Positions 5,952-9,568 of a stretch of 9,568 nt of DNA are shown one piece after another. This stretch comes from Kiritimatiellia bacterium (GTDB taxonomy: Bacteria > Verrucomicrobiota > Kiritimatiellia > RFP12 > UBA1067), in the NCBI GenBank assembly GCA_017999015.1, contig JAGOBZ010000097.1:1-9568 (forward strand), in the 5' to 3' direction. Made by a program: the position numbers and the translations under genes. The notes under the pieces are model-generated. The model saw only the letters and a list, made by a program, of their open reading frames with translations, did no database searches and was not told where the DNA came from. The stretch's first letter is position 1. Every line of letters begins with the position of its first letter.

Positions 5952-8900
5952 ATGGGCGATAAAAAGCAGGCTCAAGACCGGTTCACGGTGTTGCGGGAGC
6001 GCGCGAAAGAGCTGAACTGTCTCTATCAGGTGGAAGAGCTGCTCGGGAACGACCGGCTCTCCTTGCCGCAGATCTTCAAAGAGCTGATCGTCATCATCCC
6101 GTTCGGCTGGCAATATCCCAAGCTGTGCCAGGTGCGGATCGTGCATGAGGATGCCGTCTACGAGCCGCCGCAGTATACGCCCACGCATTGGGCTGAGACG
6201 GTCCCGATCAAAGAGGAGGACCGCGTCGTCGGGTTCATCGAGGTCTCCTACAGCAGCGAGGTGCCGGCTTCGCGCGAGGGGATTTTTCTCCAGAAGGAGA
6301 TGAAGCTGATCCGCACCATCGCGGAGCGCATTGGCCAGACGATCTTTCACCGTAAGCTTGAAAAGCTGCTCAAGGACTGGGAGTCGACGCACCGCGCGCT
6401 GGCGGCGAAAAGCCACCACGAATGGATGGTGATCGTCGACCTGCTGCGGCGCACCGACGAGAAGCTCTATCTCTACACGTCGCGTAAGATGCTCTACTAC
6501 CTGTTCCGGAGCGGCGTGAAAGAAGCCCGCCAGTTGCTGAACACCTTCGGCTCCGAGCTGGCCCCGCCGCATGGCGACGGCAGTGCCGACAGCAACTGTC
6601 CCAGCCACAAGCAGACGCGCGAGAGCATCTTTGCGGTCAGTGACCAGGTGTTCGCGATCGCCTCGCAGCATCTGAGCGACGCCGACATCCTTGAGAATGT
6701 GCACAAGTGGATTCAGGAGAACAAGCTCAGCTTCCTGATCAAGGCGGTTGACTCCGGCAATACGCCGCTCAACCAGATCGTCGACGCGATCCTGCGCTAC
6801 CGTGCGCTGACCGGCAGCGATACCACGCTCGCGAAACCTACCGAGCAATGGCTGCGCGTCTCGCTGATCCGGCGTTTCTTCTCCGACAACATCGATTTCA
6901 TCAACCTCGCCAAGCGCCACCTTGAGGTCTCCGACTTTTTTGAGCTGGCCCCGCGCATCATTTACCCTTCGGGCAGCAACGGCCGCCTGGGCGGCAAGAG
7001 CACCGGCCTGTTTCTCGCCCAGCATCTGCTGCGGCGTGCCGCCGATAAGGGCGAAAAGCTTTTTGAGGGAATCAAGACGCCGCGGACCTGGTATCTCACG
7101 GCGGACTGCCAAACCGAGTTCCTGCGCCACAATCAGCTCGAGGATGTCAACGAGCAGAAGTACAAGGAGCTTGAGCAGATCCGCATTGAGTATCCCAACA
7201 TCATTCAACTCTTCAAGAACGCGCCCTTCCCCGCCGATATCGTCAAAGGACTGTCGCTGGCGCTGGACGATTTCGGCGAGTGCCCGCTCATCGTGCGCAG
7301 CTCCAGTTTGCTGGAAGACCGCACCGGTTCCGCCTTTTCCGGCAAGTATAAAAGCCTGTTTCTGCCGAACCAAGGGAGTAAGAAGGCGAGGATGGAGGCG
7401 CTGCTCGACGCGATCGCCGAAATCTATGCCTCGGTTTATGGGCCTGATCCCATCCTCTACCGGGCCGAGCACGGACTGCTGGATTTCCACGAGGAGATGG
7501 GCATCCTGATTCAGGAGGTGGTCGGGGCGCGTGTCGGCCCCTACGTCTTGCCGGCCTATGCGGGTGTCGCCTTCAGCAGCAATGAGTTCCGCTGGTCGCC
7601 GCGCCTCAAGCGTGACGATGGACTGGTGCGCCTCGTGCCCGGGCTCGGCACGCGCGCCGTGGACCGCGTCAGCAACGACTATCCGGCGCTGCTCTCGCCC
7701 GGCCAGCCCGGTCTGCGGGTCAATGTGAGCCCTGATGAGATCCGGCACTACTCGCCCGCGATGGTCGATGTCATCAATGTTGAATCGCGCGCCTTCGAGA
7801 CCGTGCCGCTCGGCACGCTGCTGCGCGAGTATGGTCGCGAGTTCCCCAATCTGCGCCAACTGGTCTCGATCTATCGCGACGGCAACATCCATGCGCCGTC
7901 GGGTCTGGAACTGGACACCGTAAACGACGAGCTGATCGCGACGTTCGAAGGGTTGATCAACCGCACGGAGTTCGTGAAACGCGTCCGTGCCATCCTGCTC
8001 GCGCTGCAAGAAGGGCTCGGCACGCCGGTGGATATCGAGTTCGCCTCGGACGGCCATACCTTCTACCTGCTGCAGTGCCGTCCGCAGTATACCGAAATCG
8101 AGACCGCGCCGAGTGCGATCCCGCAGGAGATTCCGGCCGACAAGACGCTCTTCACCGCCACGCGTTTCATCTCCAACGGGCGCGTGCCCGACATCTCGCA
8201 CATCGTCTACGTGTCGCCCGAACACTATGCCGAACAGACCAGCCGGGATGCGCTGGTGGATATCGCCCGCGCCGTGGGCCGCCTGAATGTGCTCTTGCCC
8301 AAGCGGCGTTTTATCCTGATGGGGCCGGGGCGCTGGGGCAGCCGGGGCGATATCAAGCAGGGCGTCCAGGTGACCTACGCCGACGTCTGCAACACCGCCG
8401 TGCTGATCGAGATCGCACGCAAAAAAGGGGGGTACGCGCCGGAACTGTCGTTCGGCACCCACTTCTTCCAGGACATGGTCGAGGCGGGCATCCGCTACAT
8501 CCCGCTCTATCCGGATGAATCCGGCGTTGAGTTCAACGAGCGTTTCCTCAACAGCTCGAAAAACATGCTGGGGAACATCGTGCCGGAGTATGCGCACCTC
8601 GCCGACGTCATCCGGGTCATCGATATCCCCGGCTGCGAGCAGGGCCATGTGCTGCGCATCCTGATGAATGCCGACCTCGGCAAGGCGATCGGTTATCTGG
8701 CTGCGCCTTCAGTGCAGAGCGGGGAAGAGCACGCGGTTACGCCGCAGCCCGCTGAGCCGCGCTCCGAGGACTACTGGCGCTGGCGGCTGCGCATGGCCGA
8801 GCAGCTCGCGCGCTGCGTGAAACGCGAACGGTTCGGTGTCCGCGCCCTGTACCTCTTCGGCTCGACCGCCAACGCGACCGCCGGTCCCGGCAGCGACATC

Positions 8901-9149
8901 GATCTGCTGGTGCATGTGCAGGGGTCGCCGGAGCAGCTCCGCGACCTGACGGTGTGGCTGGAGGGGTGGAGCCTGAGCCTGGCCGAACAGAATTATCTGC
9001 GCACCGGCTACAAGACCGACGGCCTGCTCGACGTGCATCTGGTGACCGACGCGGATATCGCGGCGCGCACCAGCTATGCGGTCAAGATCGGCGCGGTGAC
9101 CGATCCGGCCTGGCCCCTGGCGCTGATGGATGACCCGGCGGACGAGTAA
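5952..9149 (+). CDS. GAF-like / PEP-synthase ATP-grasp / nucleotidyltransferase fusion protein
   Basis: A 1065-residue soluble protein of unknown role. The ATG follows CGGGGGAA at a usable distance. Residues 1-140 are GAF-like (VVGFIEVSY, then FLQKEMKLIRTIAERIG). About 145-340 is mostly helical (WMVIVDLLRRTDEKLY, SRKMLYYLFRSGV). The PPDK/PEP-synthase N-terminal ATP-grasp domain runs from LGGKSTGL (GGK 347-349) through IVRSSSLLEDRTGSAFSGKY (447-466) and ILIQEVVG (518-525) to VDIEFA (Asp694, Glu696) and LQCRPQ (Gln708), the usual nucleotide and metal residues. A conserved C-terminal domain has MGPGRWGSRGD (790-800) and LSFGTHFFQDMVEAGIRYIP. Residues about 935-1055 are a polymerase-beta-type nucleotidyltransferase: GS at 970-971, Asp982 and Asp984, and Asp1027 in LLDVHLV. 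I find no TSHxA-type phosphohistidine domain and no PEP-binding barrel, so it cannot be an ordinary PEP synthase. A phosphatase gene follows after 2 nt. Confidence 0.9.
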   Translation: MGDKKQAQDRFTVLRERAKELNCLYQVEELLGNDRLSLPQIFKELIVIIPFGWQYPKLCQVRIVHEDAVYEPPQYTPTHWAETVPIKEEDRVVGFIEVSYSSEVPASREGIFLQKEMKLIRTIAERIGQTIFHRKLEKLLKDWESTHRALAAKSHHEWMVIVDLLRRTDEKLYLYTSRKMLYYLFRSGVKEARQLLNTFGSELAPPHGDGSADSNCPSHKQTRESIFAVSDQVFAIASQHLSDADILENVHKWIQENKLSFLIKAVDSGNTPLNQIVDAILRYRALTGSDTTLAKPTEQWLRVSLIRRFFSDNIDFINLAKRHLEVSDFFELAPRIIYPSGSNGRLGGKSTGLFLAQHLLRRAADKGEKLFEGIKTPRTWYLTADCQTEFLRHNQLEDVNEQKYKELEQIRIEYPNIIQLFKNAPFPADIVKGLSLALDDFGECPLIVRSSSLLEDRTGSAFSGKYKSLFLPNQGSKKARMEALLDAIAEIYASVYGPDPILYRAEHGLLDFHEEMGILIQEVVGARVGPYVLPAYAGVAFSSNEFRWSPRLKRDDGLVRLVPGLGTRAVDRVSNDYPALLSPGQPGLRVNVSPDEIRHYSPAMVDVINVESRAFETVPLGTLLREYGREFPNLRQLVSIYRDGNIHAPSGLELDTVNDELIATFEGLINRTEFVKRVRAILLALQEGLGTPVDIEFASDGHTFYLLQCRPQYTEIETAPSAIPQEIPADKTLFTATRFISNGRVPDISHIVYVSPEHYAEQTSRDALVDIARAVGRLNVLLPKRRFILMGPGRWGSRGDIKQGVQVTYADVCNTAVLIEIARKKGGYAPELSFGTHFFQDMVEAGIRYIPLYPDESGVEFNERFLNSSKNMLGNIVPEYAHLADVIRVIDIPGCEQGHVLRILMNADLGKAIGYLAAPSVQSGEEHAVTPQPAEPRSEDYWRWRLRMAEQLARCVKRERFGVRALYLFGSTANATAGPGSDIDLLVHVQGSPEQLRDLTVWLEGWSLSLAEQNYLRTGYKTDGLLDVHLVTDADIAARTSYAVKIGAVTDPAWPLALMDDPADE

Positions 9150-9151
9150 AT

Positions 9152-9568
9152 GTGAAAAACCTGCTTTTTGATTTGGACGGCACCTTGATCGATTCGCGCG
9201 CCGACTTGGCGTGCGCGGTGAATCTCACGCGGCAGGATTTCGGCCTGCCGCCGCGATCGACGGCAGAGGTGGTGGCGTGTGTCGGCGAAGGCGTGCGCCT
9301 GCTGATCGAACGCGCGATCCCCGAGCGGCCCGATCTCTGGGAGGCGATGCTGGCGCGCCAGCGCGTGCATTATGTCGCGCACTGCCTGGACCGCACCGTG
9401 CTCTATCCCGGTGTCGCCGACACCTTGGAGGCGCTCTGCGCCGCCGGTTGGCGGCTGGCCGTCGTCACCAACAAGCCAGGCCCTGTCACGCGCCCGATCC
9501 TCGAAGGGCTCGGCATCGCGCGTTTTTTCGGCGCGGTGGTGGGGGGCGGCGACACGCCGGCGCTCAAG
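9152..9568 (+). CDS. gph: Phosphoglycolate phosphatase-like HAD hydrolase (3' partial)
   Basis: 139 residues are visible before the window ends. The start is GTG at 9152, 2 nt after the previous stop, because DLDGT falls at residues 7-11, where HAD proteins normally have it. The ATG at 9150 runs straight into TGA. Motif I is Asp7-Leu-Asp9-Gly-Thr, supplying the nucleophile and the acid/base. DSRADLACAVN and CVGEGVRLLIERA belong to the cap region. Motif II is the threonine of VVTNKP (Thr106). GGGDTPALK ends at Lys139, probably the motif III lysine, on the last codon of the window. These features fit the Gph branch, which dephosphorylates 2-phosphoglycolate formed by DNA repair or oxygenase side reactions. 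Related HADs such as pyrophosphatase PpaX, or other sugar phosphatases, cannot be excluded. The ribosome-binding site is weak (GGACGAG), so translational coupling to the preceding gene is likely. Confidence 0.9.
   Translation, partial: MKNLLFDLDGTLIDSRADLACAVNLTRQDFGLPPRSTAEVVACVGEGVRLLIERAIPERPDLWEAMLARQRVHYVAHCLDRTVLYPGVADTLEALCAAGWRLAVVTNKPGPVTRPILEGLGIARFFGAVVGGGDTPALK

Noticed and set aside
8421..8432. A6G6 run as a programmed frameshift or an assembly error.
   Set aside because: The run is read as Lys-Lys-Gly-Gly in frame, inside a conserved-looking motif that continues normally on both sides. The A-AAA-AAG heptamer is not in the required phase.
4620..8648. A 1342-codon open frame on the - strand spanning the dehydrogenase and most of the fusion gene.
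   Set aside because: Both + strand genes are in the same frame and have clear family motifs. The antisense translation is rich in Arg, Leu, Ala, His and Asp with no recognisable domain, as expected from GC-rich codon usage. It runs straight through the intergenic region and its hairpin.
9150..9152. ATG as the phosphatase start.
   Set aside because: The next codon is TGA; the GTG at 9152 opens the HAD frame.

Overview
The window is GC-rich, gene-dense bacterial DNA with every recognisable gene on the + strand. The paired Tat-exported sugar oxidoreductase and sugar isomerase/epimerase, beside a PL22/TolB-like propeller and a glycosidase-like protein, are typical of the PVC group (Verrucomicrobiota, Kiritimatiellota, Lentisphaerota, Planctomycetota). 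This placement is an inference from gene content and protein style. There is no rRNA or other phylogenetic marker in the window.

Region 1 (about 2-4384) is a probable four-gene carbohydrate operon. It holds the C-terminal part of a glycoside-hydrolase-like protein (cut by the window edge), a Gfo/Idh/MocA oxidoreductase with a twin-arginine leader, a xylose-isomerase-like TIM-barrel sugar isomerase/epimerase also with a twin-arginine leader, and a secreted beta-propeller protein that may be PL22-like. Gaps are 49 and 32 nt, and the last pair overlaps by ATGA. The likely theme is processing of a sugar or oligosaccharide outside the cytoplasm. No transporter or regulator is visible.

Region 2 (4385-5951) is a separate unit: a good sigma70-like promoter (TTGCGG-17 nt-TATAAC), a short leader with a small hairpin, a hexameric-type glutamate dehydrogenase, and a strong 13-bp hairpin just after its stop codon.

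Region 3 (5952-9568) starts with a 1065-residue multidomain protein: a GAF-like N-terminus, a helical linker, a PEP-synthase/PPDK-type ATP-grasp domain, a conserved uncharacterised domain with a GPGRWGSRGD motif, and an intact C-terminal nucleotidyltransferase domain. It lacks the phosphohistidine and PEP-binding domains needed for normal pyruvate/PEP interconversion, and it is the most unusual item here. Two nucleotides after its stop begins a HAD phosphatase of the phosphoglycolate phosphatase type, cut by the window end.

I saw no tRNA, rRNA, CRISPR array, insertion sequence or att site. Several long antisense reading frames, one of more than 4 kb, are by-products of GC-rich codon usage.
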